Positions 1 through 12,592 of a stretch of 64,000 nt of DNA are shown piece by piece (within the stretch, counting starts at the first letter, position 1; every line of letters starts with the position of its first letter). The position numbers and the translations under genes are program-made. The DNA is from Protea cynaroides (taxonomy: Eukaryota; Streptophyta; Magnoliopsida; Proteales; Proteaceae), in the NCBI GenBank assembly GCA_028583415.1, contig CM053269.1, positions 35,344,254 to 35,408,253 of the forward strand, written 5' to 3'. The notes beneath the pieces were generated by a model. That model was given only the letters and a program-made list of their open reading frames with translations, did no database searches and was not told where the DNA came from.

Positions 1-231
1 GCCGAATCCAGGACGTAATCGTGGATTCGGCTCCTTTAGTACTCGGCTCCTTTAGTACTTGGGTGTGCACTATAGGGGCAGTAGTGTCCGTTGGATGGAC
101 GCCATGTATGCAACGTGGAATCCAATGGTAAAAAAGTGAGGGATGTAGAATAAAGAGGGACATTGTTTGCTACATAGGATATACTATTCCTCTTCAAACC
201 ATTTGAAACCTTAAATTGATTCAACAAAGAG

Positions 232-630
232 AAAATTCATGATATGAAGGATGATGTTTCACATAGATTAAAACATAAAGACAAATTTAATAGGATAATT
301 ATTCGATTAGCTATGATGTATGGTGCTAAACATTGGATTGTTAAGAAGCATCATATGGATTAATTTAGTATAGCTGAGATAAGGATGTTGAGATGAATGT
401 GTGACAAAATTAGATAGGATAAAGTAATGAATGATCTTGGTCGTATTATAGCTGATTGGTGAGTAGCACTGACATATGATATAAGCTACAAGAAAGCTAT
501 TTGAGATGGTATGTTCATTTTTCGGAGGCCGTTAGATACTCTAATACTGACCAATAATTTGATAGAGATTAAAGGATCTAAAGGAACTAGTGCAGACTAA
601 GGGAGGTAACAAGGAAAAACATGCAAAACT
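232..630 (+). pseudogene. LINE reverse-transcriptase C-terminal remnant
   Basis: Translating the plus strand gives a broken reading frame resembling the C-terminal part of plant non-LTR (RTE/LINE-type) reverse-transcriptase proteins. Recognisable pieces are DVSHRIKHKDKF, IRLAMMYGAKHWIVKKHH, AEIRMLR and RRPLDT, in the order expected for that family (thumb region, then the W/C-rich tail). At least five in-frame stops interrupt it, and no upstream catalytic palm domain lies in the window. It is a dead 5'-truncated copy or a fragment cut by the window edge. The family call rests on remembered family consensus, not on a search. Confidence 0.6.
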
Positions 631-639
631 TAGGTCTTG

Positions 640-1449
640 TTTCACCAACCGACCCATTTGAAAGATATAAAACTTCCTTGTCGTTGTTGTTTGAAAAAAA
701 AAATCCATGAAGAAAGATAAGGAAAATGGAGAACGAAGCTGATAGAGGGGAGAGGGCCCTCATCTTCTCTCAGAGCAGTCGCTCTATTTTTTTCATGTTG
801 GATTTATGGCGGAGACTAGAGAAATGCATCTGTGTAATGCTTGGCTTCCTCCAACAGTTGCCGAACAAACGAAGAAAGAGAAGGATTCATTCGCCCATGT
901 TTTTTTTTTTTTTTTTTTTTTTTTGGTAGAACATTCGCCTATGTTGTGAGGTCTGTGAAGGAATCATGGCGACCTCATGATCCCGAGTCAGTGACACTCA
1001 AATGGATCTCAGTCATTGATCTATGAGTTTTAACAGACCTCACGGCGACCGGATGATCCCGAGTCAGTGGATCCGACACTCAAATGGATCTCAGTCATTG
1101 ATCTGTGAGTTTTAAACACTTTCAATCCTCTTTAAGTTGTCATTTCAGGTTCATTTTCGGTTTAGAATTTTGCTGTCTTCACATATTCTAGCTTCATTTG
1201 TTGGTATGGTCCTGCTTCTGTCTTCGATTTTCTCAGCGAATTGGTTTCATTTGCCTTTCTTTCAAGTTTCTGTTCAGTAATTTTGTTTATAGAATTCTCT
1301 CTTAATGTTGGGTCATTATTCTTATTAGCTTTTGTTTGTAATTCCATTGGATTTCAGGTTACATACGTGGTGGCGTCCATCAACGCACACTGCCGCCCCA
1401 AGAACCTTTGTATGTGATCTCGAAAAAGGGAAAATGATATTTTCCTGAA
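640..1449. other. Upstream region of the PPR gene, with local duplication
   Basis: No gene is seen here. The stretch holds a T-run at 899-924 and an imperfect direct duplication: a segment at about 968-1034 (CGACC..GATCCCGAGTCAGTG.. to ..GAGTTTTAA) recurs at about 1045-1119 with a short insertion. It presumably contains the promoter and 5' UTR of the PPR gene, but no convincing TATA box could be placed. Confidence 0.4.
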
Positions 1450-3087
1450 ATGTTTGGAAGAATCCACCTGAGCAATTGGGTCAACAAGATCAATTCTCTA
1501 GTAAGCCGAGGGCAAAGTCGTGATGGTCTATTACTGTTCTATAAACTCCATAAGTCGGGAGATTGGGTTACTGAGTATCTTTTCTCAGCTGTTCTCAAGG
1601 GCTGCACAAAACTTGAGGCCGCTGAAGAAGGCAAGCAAGCTCATTGTGCTATCCTGAAACATGGGTTCTATCAAGATGTCGTCCTAATGACGTCCCTCAT
1701 CGACATGTACTCCAAGTGCATTGGCATTGAAGAAGCACGCCGTGTGTTCGATGAAATGTCCGAGAGAGATGTTATAGCAACAAACAGCATGATCACCGGC
1801 TTGTGCCGACACCACTTAACGATAGATGCAATACAACTGTTCGAAAGCATGTCTGAGAGGGATGTGGGATCATGGAATTGTTTGATATCAGGCCTTGCAC
1901 AGAACTTTGAGGGTGAGAAGGCCCTTTCTTTCTTCAGAAAAATGAGGTCACGGGAAGAGGAAATTGATTTTACAACCATGCTTAGTGTCCTTTCAGTTTG
2001 TGCCGATCTGGCAGCCCTGGTTAACGGTAAACAGATCCATGGTTTGGTAATTAAATATGGATTTGAGTCGTATCTTCCAATTGGGAATGCTATGGTTGAC
2101 ATGTATGGTAAAAGTGGTTGCATGGATGATGCATCTGTTTGTTTTGATAAGATGCCATTCAAGAATGTTGTTTCCTGGACTTCTCTCATGGTGGGTTATG
2201 GGAAACATGGCTTAGGGTTGGAGGCTCTCAATGCATTTGATCGAATGGAAATGGAGGGGATCATCCCTAACAAAGTAACTTTCTTGGGTATCCTATTTGC
2301 ATGCAGTCATGCTGGACTAGTGCAGGAAGGATGGAGGAGGTTCAACACCATGATCTGCAAGTACATTATTCAACCCACAATTGAGCACTATACATGCATG
2401 GTGGATCTCCTCGCAAGGGCTGGGCACCTCGAAGAAGCCAATGATTTCATAGAGAGAATGCCAATCGAACCGGATGCCAAACTTTTGACTGCATTTCTGA
2501 GATCATGTTGCTCCTTCATGAATGTAGAGCTAACAGAGACAGTTGGGCAAAGATTACTTGAATTGGAGCCTGAAGCAGGAGCTTATATGTTGTTATCAAA
2601 TTTCTATGGTGTGGTTGGAGACATGGAAGGGGTTGTAAAGGTTAGAAAATTGATGCTGGATAAAGGGGTAAGGAAAGAAAAGGCATATACATGGATTGAG
2701 ATCAATAGAAGGGTCCATGCTTTTGAGTCAGGAGATGGATCCCATCCCCTTCATAAGGAGATCTATAACTACATGAAGAATCTCATGGAGAAGATGAAAA
2801 GTTATGGATATGTGCCAAACACAACCATGGTGGTGCAAAATCTGGATGAGCACAAAAAGGAAGAGATACTTATTGGTCACAGCGAGAAGCTTGCAATTGG
2901 ACTAGGACTTATCAGCACTCCACCAGGGACCCGGATCACAATAGTGAAAAACCTGCGAGTATGTAATGACTGCCATGATGCGACTAGGTTAATTTCACAG
3001 ATTGAAGGAAGAGAAATTGTAGCAAGGGACTCCAGCAGATTTCACCATTTCAGGCAAGGGGTATGTTCTTGTGGTAACCATTGGTGA
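1450..3087 (+). CDS. Pentatricopeptide repeat protein, PLS class with E and DYW domains
   Basis: Single-exon gene of 545 residues. PPR repeats run from about residue 40 to 370 with typical L/S/P signatures (SLIDMYSKC, NAMVDMYGKSG, VVSWTSLMVGYGKHG). E-type motifs follow, then a complete DYW deaminase-like domain at about 432-545. The zinc/catalytic signature is present: HSE at 477-479 and CNDCH at 505-509, with the second CxC near the end (CSC at 539-541). By family knowledge such proteins bind organellar RNA base by base and carry out or support C-to-U editing in mitochondria or plastids. The last three residues are NHW rather than DYW. The ATG at 1450 gives a short N-terminus before the first repeat, and no clear transit peptide is visible, so targeting is unknown. 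The frame is intact and codon use is gene-like. The editing target cannot be told from sequence. Confidence 0.93.
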   Translation: MFGRIHLSNWVNKINSLVSRGQSRDGLLLFYKLHKSGDWVTEYLFSAVLKGCTKLEAAEEGKQAHCAILKHGFYQDVVLMTSLIDMYSKCIGIEEARRVFDEMSERDVIATNSMITGLCRHHLTIDAIQLFESMSERDVGSWNCLISGLAQNFEGEKALSFFRKMRSREEEIDFTTMLSVLSVCADLAALVNGKQIHGLVIKYGFESYLPIGNAMVDMYGKSGCMDDASVCFDKMPFKNVVSWTSLMVGYGKHGLGLEALNAFDRMEMEGIIPNKVTFLGILFACSHAGLVQEGWRRFNTMICKYIIQPTIEHYTCMVDLLARAGHLEEANDFIERMPIEPDAKLLTAFLRSCCSFMNVELTETVGQRLLELEPEAGAYMLLSNFYGVVGDMEGVVKVRKLMLDKGVRKEKAYTWIEINRRVHAFESGDGSHPLHKEIYNYMKNLMEKMKSYGYVPNTTMVVQNLDEHKKEEILIGHSEKLAIGLGLISTPPGTRITIVKNLRVCNDCHDATRLISQIEGREIVARDSSRFHHFRQGVCSCGNHW

Positions 3088-3254
3088 GTGTACAAATAAC
3101 ATTGATTACGTTTATGCTGTACAAGTATGTCTTTGCAAGACTTCAAACACATTTCAAGCACAAGACAAAATATACACCACTTTCACATAAATCATGTCAA
3201 GTCTATAAGAGATTTTCATAAGTAGGGTAAAATAATAACATATAACGAAGAGCT

Positions 3255-5239
3255 TCACTTCCTTCCACCCACCATTCCTTGGCCAGATGTACTGGACAAG
3301 CTAGGAGACATGTTGCCTGTGCTTTTCAACCCTTTGTCTGCACTTCCAAGAACATTAAGTTCTTCAAACAATCTGTATGTCGGTACGAATGACTTGGGAT
3401 CAGATGAAGGGGGCGTTTGAATGGTTGAAACATTATTACTTCTTGCAGGAAGTGAATAATTGTACTGCAAAGATCTAGCCACAGGCAAGGACATATTTGA
3501 ATTGGCTGCATTAGCATGAGGAGTCATGGTCATGTTCTCGTTTGAATTGGCAGCGCTTGTTGCCCAGGGTGGGGGAGGATAGTAGGATGGGTATTGGGGA
3601 TATTGTGGTTGGAGTTGAGGTTGAGGTTGAGGTTGGGCCCAAGGGGCAATGTAACTGTTGTAGGGTACCTGCCCTTGGTTTTCGGGGTAGGGCTGGAAAC
3701 CATATGGGTAACCTTGTGTACTGGGTGACATGGGCACTGAATGCATATATTGGTTAGAAGGGGTTGCAGGTGTGGGGAAAGCAGGAACTTGATGCATGTT
3801 CTGGTTAGAAACTGGTGGAGCTGTATGAGGCTGGTGGGGTGAATCTGAGGTTGTTGATAAGGTTATGCTCAGAAGGTCAATCATGTCTTGTTCTTTTGTC
3901 GTTGTCCGAACTGGTGCAGGAGGTTCTGGAAGAGCCAATGCATTGCTTGGGCTGGGACTCGGGGCTTCTGCTGACAGGTTTGTACCGTCGCTAAAGTTCA
4001 ACAAGGAAGATCCTTCTCCACTGTCAAAAGATGTGGCTGCAGAAGTCATCGGCCTGTATTTGGTACGCCTGCAGTCACAAATCAACAAGTTCTGATCATT
4101 AACATAACTCCACCATATCACTGTTTATAGTCACAGCATTTACAGTCCAATGCAGGGAACTTTGTAGGGACTATTCAATTGGTCCCACCTAGTTTATTTC
4201 GACCGGTATAAATTTGGGTGAATCTATGACCCCAATCAGTCTATGTTCTACACTTTTTCCAAATTATTCACTTGCGACTCAGATAATATGGCCATATTAT
4301 AATATCACCTGGGTCAATTTTCAACCCTGAGAGATATTTTGTAAGGTGGAACCATCACCTAAGGGAGCATAACTGACTGAACTGTGATATGCATCCTTGC
4401 AAAGAAGGCATATTATCTCTCCCTGCTGAAACATATAGTGACAGTTAATTTTGGATGGTAAAGGACCTGCGAGCTAGCCGAGCAAAGTCATCATCATCTT
4501 CTTCTTCATCTTCGATCTGGCCACTTGTCACTGAAGATATTACTGTGGAGGGGCTCAAATTTGGCTGGGGGCTGTAGCCTCTCTCTTCATTTGGTCTAGA
4601 ATGGGAGTCTCTTTCTTCTGTTGGTGAAGACCTGGTGTCTCTTACTTCAGCAGGCAGAAGTGAACCAGAGGCTAGAGCATCATGTTTTGCCAGCAGACTT
4701 TGTAAGCTGTCATTTAGTGCAAGGCCTTGACCAAGGAGCTTCTCATCTCTGCCAGACAAGCAAAATATTGTACATTCAGAAACCTATGGTCCAAAATTAA
4801 ATTTTGGCATTGGATGGTGTAGCAATTAACTGAAAGCAGTTCCACTCCCTCAAGTTAGAGTGCAAGTAATGATTATGCTCTAGGAGTTAATTTTCAGTTC
4901 TGTCACTAAAAGAAGCTAAAACTATCACACATAATAGGGTATGGCATTAAGATATCCATGTAGTTTGCATAAGCAGATTTACTTTCTGATAAAATCCACT
5001 AAAAATATGTAGAGGTAGTTTTGGAAATAGAAGACACAAGTATGATAATGTCATAATAACACTGGAAGGCTACTAAAGTCATAAATCTCCATCAAATTGA
5101 CAAAATAAAAGGTGGAAGGGTTTGTACGGTAGAAGACAACATGAAGGGGTAAGGCCTAGTTGAGTTCCAGGGGCAGTTCACTGCTGAAACAATATCCATG
5201 TTTCACAACGTTACATCAGCAAGCACGGTAACAAATCAT

Positions 5240-5280
<41 letters not shown>

Positions 5281-8200
5281 GCGGCATGCATATGTACTAT
5301 CACTCATCTGCGAAGTCTACAATTACAAAGACCACCAAGGGCCTCGCTCAAAGACCAGTACAGGATGATCTAAATGAGGATCCACTGATCCGAAGGGCAA
5401 AAGTCTGATATTCTACCAGTACAAATCATGTTGCTCATCTGAATATATCTACAATTACAAAGACCACCAAGGGCCTCTCTCTCTCAAAGATCAGTATTAG
5501 AACCTTAACCATTTCAAGGCATCACCAATCCAGATCGATATGTACAAGATGATCTAAATGAACAATCCACTAATCCTAAGGGCAAAAGTCCAATATTATG
5601 GCAGATTGCCAACCCAGTGTATAATAGATCAGTACGGTCCCAAAGGGATACTGATCCAGAGAGGTCGATGGAGGCAGAAAGTGGGATGAAGTAAAATAAA
5701 GTTGATTATATATATATATATAATCATTTTAATAGCAGCACCAGGCTTCTTGATTATCTAAGAGTTGGTAGAAGCTAGTAAGTAGTTCCTTTTACTATAC
5801 TTTTGTGATTATTTTATTCTTCTGATGAATTTATAGGAAGACAGAAGGATCATGGGTGCAATAAATAGATTTCTGCCAATGGTTGAAACTTAAAAGAAGT
5901 ATCCTTATGTCAAGCTCTACGGATAAAATATAGTATAACAATTACTGATCAAAGGTATAACTTTTCCCATCGTCATACAACACGTATCTTTTGTCTTCAT
6001 GTAAGCCATGCACAGTTAGACACAGAGAACGTAAGGAGTCAAAACCATGACTAGGCCAGATGGACTATTAAATTATCATTTTCCAACAGCATGAACAGGC
6101 AAAATACATTTTTTACTCAGAAAACTCACTCAGTTGAATTTAGCATCTGAATCAGCTTTTTCTGGTTGGAGCGACACCGATCGACAAGTTCAGCTATCAC
6201 TTCATCTTTAACCGCCTATATATAGAGAAAAAGGGTTTATTCACCCCTCCAAAAAAAAGAAAAAGGAAAAAAAAAGACAGTAATATAGCAATATGCTACA
6301 AGTTATAATTCATTTTTAATCACATGGAGATAAGGAGTAAATTTATCTCCCGAAATGATATGCAGGCTTGGAGATCAGTTTAATGCCTATTTTAAATGCA
6401 ATACAACTGTAAACATTGCCAAACAAGCAAATACACGACATGAGCTCCCAAAAGAAGACAGTCCCCAACTTTACCCCTGAAAATTTTATTTTACTTCACT
6501 TCTAACCGGACAAGGCCTAAATCTCTGAACTTGCAATTTTTCCCTAAACAAAGAGAGTGTAGGTCCAACATTGTCCTCCACACCACCTCTTTTTTTTTTT
6601 TTTTTTTTACTCCTGACATTGTCCTTCAAGTAATTGGAACTGTTTTATGTTCAGAAGATGTGATGATTGTATGGATAATGTAGGCCGGTAATGCAAAATA
6701 ACACCAGGGAAACATATAACTGTGAATAAAATAAGAACAGTATAGCTGCACAAACCCTTTGCATGAAATAATAATAAATCAAGTTCTAGTCATAGATGGT
6801 AACAATACCATATCCATTAAACTCCATCCTAATCTAAATCTACTTCACTGTTTCAGCTGATCCCTTACCAGGGTTGGGAAAATCATGGCACATACCTCTT
6901 GGTCATTTGGGTTCAATGCTTGCAGCATGTCAGTCAAGAGGTCCATAACACTCTGCATGGAATCCATGTTTGATGGACTGACAAATAACAGGAAACAATC
7001 AAACAAAATATAGAGTGAGATATAGAAACTTAGAAACACAAAAAACCTAATAAAGGAAAAAAAAAATACATAAAATGAGAATCAACCACAACTAAACACC
7101 AAGAAGCTATGCAGATAAAACTCAAAGCCTTGCCTTAAATTTTCAGTATCAGCTGCCATTGCTTCATCAAGCCTTCTTGAAGTATCGTTAGGCATTCCAT
7201 AGCCTGCCTGTGCATGCCTTGGTGTTGAATGTGTAATGGGAGGAGTAAATATTGGAGGTCTGCTTGGGGAACGCTGGGGAAACCGCACTCCAGAACGCTG
7301 CATTCGGTGCAATCCCATACTTGTCAGATAGAACTATTTCCTGTATTTTCTGTTTGTTGTAGTAATAACTTATAATGTGCACAAATGGATATATTGAGCT
7401 GATAGCAGGGATCAAGGGATCAATCTTGAACAACTGATCCTAGCTGAAATTAACTTGGATCAGCCAATCCTAGCTAAAGAAAACTTGGATTGACCAAGGC
7501 CAACCCCAATCCAGAGTAAGTGACCTGGACAGGGTTTCACCAATCCTTCACATATGGTTGAAAGTTCTGTATGAAGGTCAAAGGATAACACTACTTAAAA
7601 TTTAGCCATTGATTTCAAGCATAGTGTTCACAAAATGTTGGTGGTTGGACTGTTCAGACTGTCTACTGCCAGTCCCGACAGTCATAACAATGCTCAGAAC
7701 TTATCCCCTTAAAAACTGTTGACCTTGGTGAAAGACTCTCTGTCCGATAATTGAATAGTTCAGACCATTTGTACCGATTCATTTGGATTGGATGGTCGTT
7801 AACAGGAACTCATTTTCCCCCCTACCCTTTTCTTTGCACCTTTTTTTTTTATGCTTATTGTTTAGCAAAAGAGTGCCATGGTGCATCAATTTTTTTGACT
7901 ACTGAGCCTGAACAATCCAATGTTCAATCTGGCTTTGATAAAAACATTTATTTCTAGTACATATTGCAGAACATGATTTTTTTTTATTGGGCTAGGAATG
8001 GGAGATGCATGCTTGCATAAAAAGCAAGTCACACATAGGAAGGATAAAAGAGCCGTCTTCTTTGTATATGTAGTAACAACAAACATAGAAGTTCCTACAA
8101 ATGGATCTTAAGGTTCAAAAGGTTGATCCAGCTATGGCAACACCTCTGTATTTTAAGGATCAGAAAAATTAACTGGTAGTAGTCCAGCTAAAAGTTTACT

Positions 8201-10980
8201 TAGCTCTGAGAGTAGCAAGTTTTTTTTATTAGAAAATCCAGTAGACTGAAACACCTATAGAATGACTTTCCACTGCAGCCTCTACATCATTATCTATAGA
8301 GACAAACTTTCAACTTCTACAATTCTATGAGCATTTTCAATATCTGATGGAAACTTCTAGGGATGAATAGAATCGATTACAAATCAAGGTGGCACTGTCA
8401 TATGTCAGGGCTGCAACAGCAAAGTTATATTGGACAAGCAAATGTAACTAAAGATTATGAACCAGATGCTTACCCTTAATTCTTCGTACGCCGAGTAGTA
8501 TTGAGGATATTTTCCCCCAGGCCCACCAAAGGCTTCCTGCCAAGAGTCTAGAAGTACCAAGATCTTATCTCTCACATGCGTATCTCCCTGGAAATATCAC
8601 CCATAAACTACTTACAACAGAAGTGGGAGAAATGCGGGTTACAAATGAACTAAGGGTCTGATGTGAAGGAAAGTCAAAATCTAATTACTGAATAGGATAA
8701 CAAAAGGAAGTACCAAGACATCATATACACATATAAAAGGTACAGTATAAGACATTTATCTTTTCTGATCAAAACATTATAACTCCAGCATATCAGAGTC
8801 ATGAATTTGGTCCTGCTTGGCTTTAAGTATTTATGCAAATTGAATCATACAATTCTAGTTTATCATGTAGGTTTTTGGGCCACCTACACACCACATGATG
8901 ACCAGAAGAGAAAAAAAACCAAAACTACTCTTGTGGGCCCATTAATACATGCTAATCATTGAGATTAGGCATTTTATTTTTGCAAGTTATGGTAAATGAG
9001 GTGTCTGTCATGTAAAGAGCCCATAAATACATGCTAGCGATCTATAGATTGTACATTTTATTTTTTTCTAGGTTATGATACAATGAGATGACTGCCACCT
9101 ATTGAGGTTCATTTTAACCTTTACATTGCTATTGGAGGGTAGTCATGCCAAAACAACATGCATCATGGATGTAAAATAAATTCCATTGTGATGCTGAAAA
9201 AATCACCTTCACGTAATTGACTCACTTTTACTTACTGATTTGTGCATTATATGGTTATGATTTCAAAGAATTATACGAAAAGACTGAGACTAGCAATTTT
9301 TGAAATGCAAAATTGCAGAAATAGAAAAAGAAACGATTTAAAAAGAGGATGCAGGGGCTTTATCCAATGCATCCTAGACTTCAGACCTACCCACTGGCCA
9401 GGTCAGAATGCAGGCTGGGCTTGGTTAGAAGCCTCATGAAACCAATGCACCCTGGACTTCAGGCCCATAGATAATACATACTGTTAGTAATCAGACATGG
9501 ATACAGTTTGTTTTTAATAGATATGCGTTGTAACATTACCACAGTGAGAACTCCATAACTCGAACTCCATAACTCCAGACCACAGCCAGTTCTCAGACGG
9601 TTAAATATAACTTATCATATTGACTCTACAGAACCAAGTGGCATTCTTGCAAGAAAAAATAAATGACAAAAATCCTGAGCTGCACTAAAGTCAAAGCTCT
9701 GTAAAATCAGTGGCAGTGCAAATGAGAACATAAAATCAAACTAGTTTTCTAAAACAATATATCAGATGTTCCCTTGACATGAAGGCAAGAAGACTCCCAA
9801 GAGTGTTACCTATCAAGGAATTATTTATGTATCGACATAAAATAATAATTAACAAACCACTGTATCAAACTCTAGCATATGTGCCATAGCGATGGTGCTT
9901 ATATTCCCTTGTATTTTTTTCCCGATAGATTAATTGCTTACCATGTAATTAATAATATTATAGTTAGAACTACAACGTTGAGCAACTCACCATCTTCCTT
10001 GCAATTTTGATCATCTCCTGTAGAATATTCCGTTCAGCAATTTGAAAGTGCACATAATCACCACAGTTCTTTATCATGGTCTCCAAGAGCTGGAAAAGAA
10101 AAATAAACCCATAAGTGTGATAACAATATCCAGAATAAAAGTGATCTTTAATTGAATTCAATTGTTTAGCTGAACAGAGGAAAAAAAAAAAGGAAAAGGT
10201 ATCAATCATCAATACGGGCAAGATCGAAGTGCATATCAACAACAAATCATCAGAAAAGGAATTGGTGACAACAAACACAGGAAATCTCCAACAAAACGTA
10301 CGGTCAGAGCAAGAAGTTGAACTTTTGGGCTCTTATGCTGCAACCGTTTCTTCACAGCTTTCACGACCTCTTTCGCTTGCCTGATCAAATTTGACCAAAA
10401 GCCTCTAATAAACAACAGTGATTCATTCTTCAATAGAACAATTATTTACTAAACAATCAATGAATTCTCGATAAAACTAGTCAGAGAATTCAGCGATAAC
10501 TTAGTTCCACCTTTGTCACCTTTAAACTAATAATAAGCAGGATAAGCCCAAAAGAAAAAAAAAAAAAAAAAGGGCTTCTTTCCTTAAGAAAATCACTTGA
10601 GCACCATAGAAAAAGAAGTTTTCATTTCACTAAGTAGCACTGATTCCAAAATTCGATAAAATTCATTCAAATTCGAGAACCCACCCAACAAAATAACGAT
10701 ATTTCAGTTTCAACAACATCAAGGGATGTTCGAAGTTCAAATCACTTCGCGAAAAACACAAGCCCTAAAGTGAAAAGAAAACCCAATTGCTAAATTTGAC
10801 AAAAAAAAAAAAAAAAAGAAGAAGAAGAAGAAGCAGAAATAACAGAACTTATTACAGTTCTAATTACCAGTTAGTAGCATTGATCAAATCACATATCTCC
10901 ATGTTCAAAGTCCAGTCAGGACTAATGAGAAGATCACTAGTCGCCTTATCGACTCGAATCGAAGCTGAAGAAGACATCAT
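3255..10980 (-). CDS. TOL: TOM1-like (TOL) ubiquitin-binding protein, VHS and GAT domains, 9 exons
   Basis: Minus-strand gene. Hand-spliced exons: 10980-10868, 10380-10302, 10089-9991, 8587-8474, 7297-7134, 6977-6896, 6215-6130, 4748-4467, 4068-3255. These total 1833 nt, one frame, 610 residues and a stop. The VHS domain spans about residues 9-138 (start MMSSSASIRVDKATSD; LLETMIKNCGDYVHF; LLDSWQEAFGG). The GAT domain spans about 180-270 (VMDLLTDMLQA; RCRSNQKKLIQML). An acidic segment near 330 follows, then DMIDLLSITL at 401-410, a clathrin-box-like site seen in plant TOLs, and a Pro/Gln/Tyr-rich tail ending GMVGGRK. By family knowledge, TOL proteins act as an ESCRT-0 substitute, binding ubiquitinated membrane cargo at the plasma membrane and endosomes for vacuolar sorting. 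The long tail suggests the TOL6/TOL9 type. All introns are GT-AG except intron 5 (GC-AG). Confidence 0.93.
4749..6129 (-). other. TOL intron 7 (1.4 kb) with microsatellite and duplication
   Basis: Non-coding. It holds a (CT)n microsatellite at 5242-5276 and a diverged direct repeat: CTACAATTACAAAGACCACC at about 5318 recurs at about 5450. Both copies are followed by further shared blocks (GATGATCTAAATGA and GGGCAAAAGTC), so the whole region was locally duplicated and then gained insertions. Confidence 0.55.
5242..5276. repeat. (CT)n microsatellite
   Basis: Uninterrupted TC dinucleotide run inside TOL intron 7. Confidence 0.95.
6978..7133 (-). other. TOL intron 5 with GC donor (GC-AG intron)
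   Basis: The donor reads AAG|GCAAGG and the acceptor TTTGTCAG. Only this junction keeps the frame (..ENL-S-PSNMDSMQ..). The nearest GT in the right area puts the next exon out of frame. Both flanking exons are phase-consistent. Confidence 0.8.
8588..9990 (-). other. TOL intron 3 (1.4 kb) with internal duplication
   Basis: Non-coding intron. A roughly 85-bp segment at about 8936-9018 (CCCATTAATACATGCTA..) recurs imperfectly at about 9021-9101. The sequence around 9355-9390 and 9435-9470 also shares a short repeat (CCAATGCA..GACTTCAG). No nested gene is seen. Confidence 0.5.
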
Positions 10981-11160
10981 CTCTGCTTCTTCGAGTTCTC
11001 AGAATAAGAAACAAGACAGGAAAAGGAAAACTTTTGAAGATGGAACAGACGATTAAGCTTTCTTTGTGGAAACTATAAGAGAAGAAGAGAGGACCAGAGC
11101 TTTAGGTAACTCTATTATATGATACGAGGAAAATATTCCGCCATTTGCTTCCCAAGACAG
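10981..11160 (-). promoter_or_regulatory. Probable 5' UTR and promoter-proximal region of TOL
   Basis: Sequence directly upstream of the TOL start on the minus strand. It is pyrimidine-rich on that strand (TCTTC-type tracts), as plant 5' UTRs often are. No TATA box or transcription start could be placed. Confidence 0.35.
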
Positions 11161-11888
11161 ACGAAGAAAACAAAAAAAGGAAAGAGAGAACGTAAAAAGA
11201 GGCTTCTGTTCTGCTACCAGTCGGACCTGTTTTCTCGTCTTCTTCTTTGCCGGAATTTCCGTTATTTTCTATTCTTTTCTCGCTCTTTCCATAAATAGTC
11301 ATTAATATTTCCCTGTTTTTCTTTATTTTCTTAATAGAAGGGAAAATAAATTGGTTTCTTTAGATTATGTTAATTTTTTTATAAATAAAACGGAGAGATA
11401 ATAAATAAACTGATTATTATATTATTATTATTTTTGTCTTATTTTTTTCTTTCTTTTTTTCTTAATATCCAAACATACCTTTAAAATCTAGTTGAAAAGT
11501 CGTGGAGGAAATGCTAAGATAAAGTTCGAGTCCTTTTCAAGGCGGCCGTTAGAAAAAGGTTTGGTTTTTTGCCACGAAAATTCCTTCAGATTCTGATTGA
11601 ATGAGGGAAAATAGTTTTCGCTGCTAGTTTCTGTCTTACTTGGATTGTTTTGTTGATATGCATATATTTACTATAATACCCTTGTAATGAGTGGAGTAGG
11701 TGTCTTAAGTTTTCGAGGTCCAACTCAGCTATGTGGGCCACACCACCTATTTTTTTGGCGAACCACCACCTTGATTGTTAACTCTGTATTTGGTATGCGT
11801 TTTAGGTAAAAAAAAATATATATTCTATATCACAAAAATAGTATTTGATATGTATTTTTATTTTTGGATTATGGAATGCATTAGAAGG
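11161..11888. other. Intergenic, nothing recognised
   Basis: AT-rich sequence with T- and A-runs. No coding frame, RNA gene or clear repeat boundary was found. Confidence 0.5.
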
Positions 11889-12116
11889 GATTCAAATCCT
11901 CTCCTCCTAGAGATTCGGGAGGAGGGGGACGCCCTCTTTGGATAGTCGACACGTGGGGCTAGAGTGAATCGGAGCCCTTCATCCTAGTCGACACCGCCTG
12001 TCGGTTCAACTAGTCGGTTAGGATGGAGGGTTCGGATTCACTCAAGCCCCATGTGTCGGTCATCTAACAGAGGAATCCCCCTCCTCCCGAACCTCTGAGA
12101 AGAGAGAATGTGAATC
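11889..12116. mobile_element. Foldback MITE (copy 1)
   Basis: A 228-bp imperfect palindrome. The left arm (GATTCAAATCCTCTC.., CGGGAGGAGGGGGA.., GTGGGGCTAGAGTGAATC) is matched in order by the reverse complement of the right arm, with the centre near 12003. No coding capacity. Such whole-length inverted repeats are typical of non-autonomous DNA transposons. It shares its arm pattern with the element at 14440-14665. Confidence 0.7.
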
Positions 12117-12171
12117 GATATTAAATTATAGTCTATTCTGGAATACATTTTTTGACCCATCTTACATCCTA

Positions 12172-12558
12172 AGCCCATAACAAAAAAAGAAAAGAAAAGC
12201 ATCATTATAGTCCAATTCATTCTATGTTAAGAATGCATTCTCTATTATAAGAATGTATTTTTAAAAATAAATTCCAAGATTAAAAACAGCACATGTATTT
12301 TGAATTCCAGGTGGCAAAGAAATGGTGGTATTTTTTTTTCTAGTTGCATAATCTTGTGAGATGAAAATGAAATTTGGTGTGTATTGGACCTGTCTTATCA
12401 AAAAAATCAAAGACCATGTGTCAGTCAATGAATTTAGTCCCACGTGGAATGTATCTATGTGTTTTAAATAATAAAGATATATGTGATATTCTACGGCATC
12501 ATGGCTGGTGTCCCTGTCTTAAGAAAAATAATCTACACCTGATTGACAAAATAATAAG

Positions 12559-12592
<34 letters not shown>

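Noticed and set aside
1671..2208. Minus-strand frames inside the PPR gene
   Set aside because: Shadows of the strong plus-strand PPR-DYW coding sequence.
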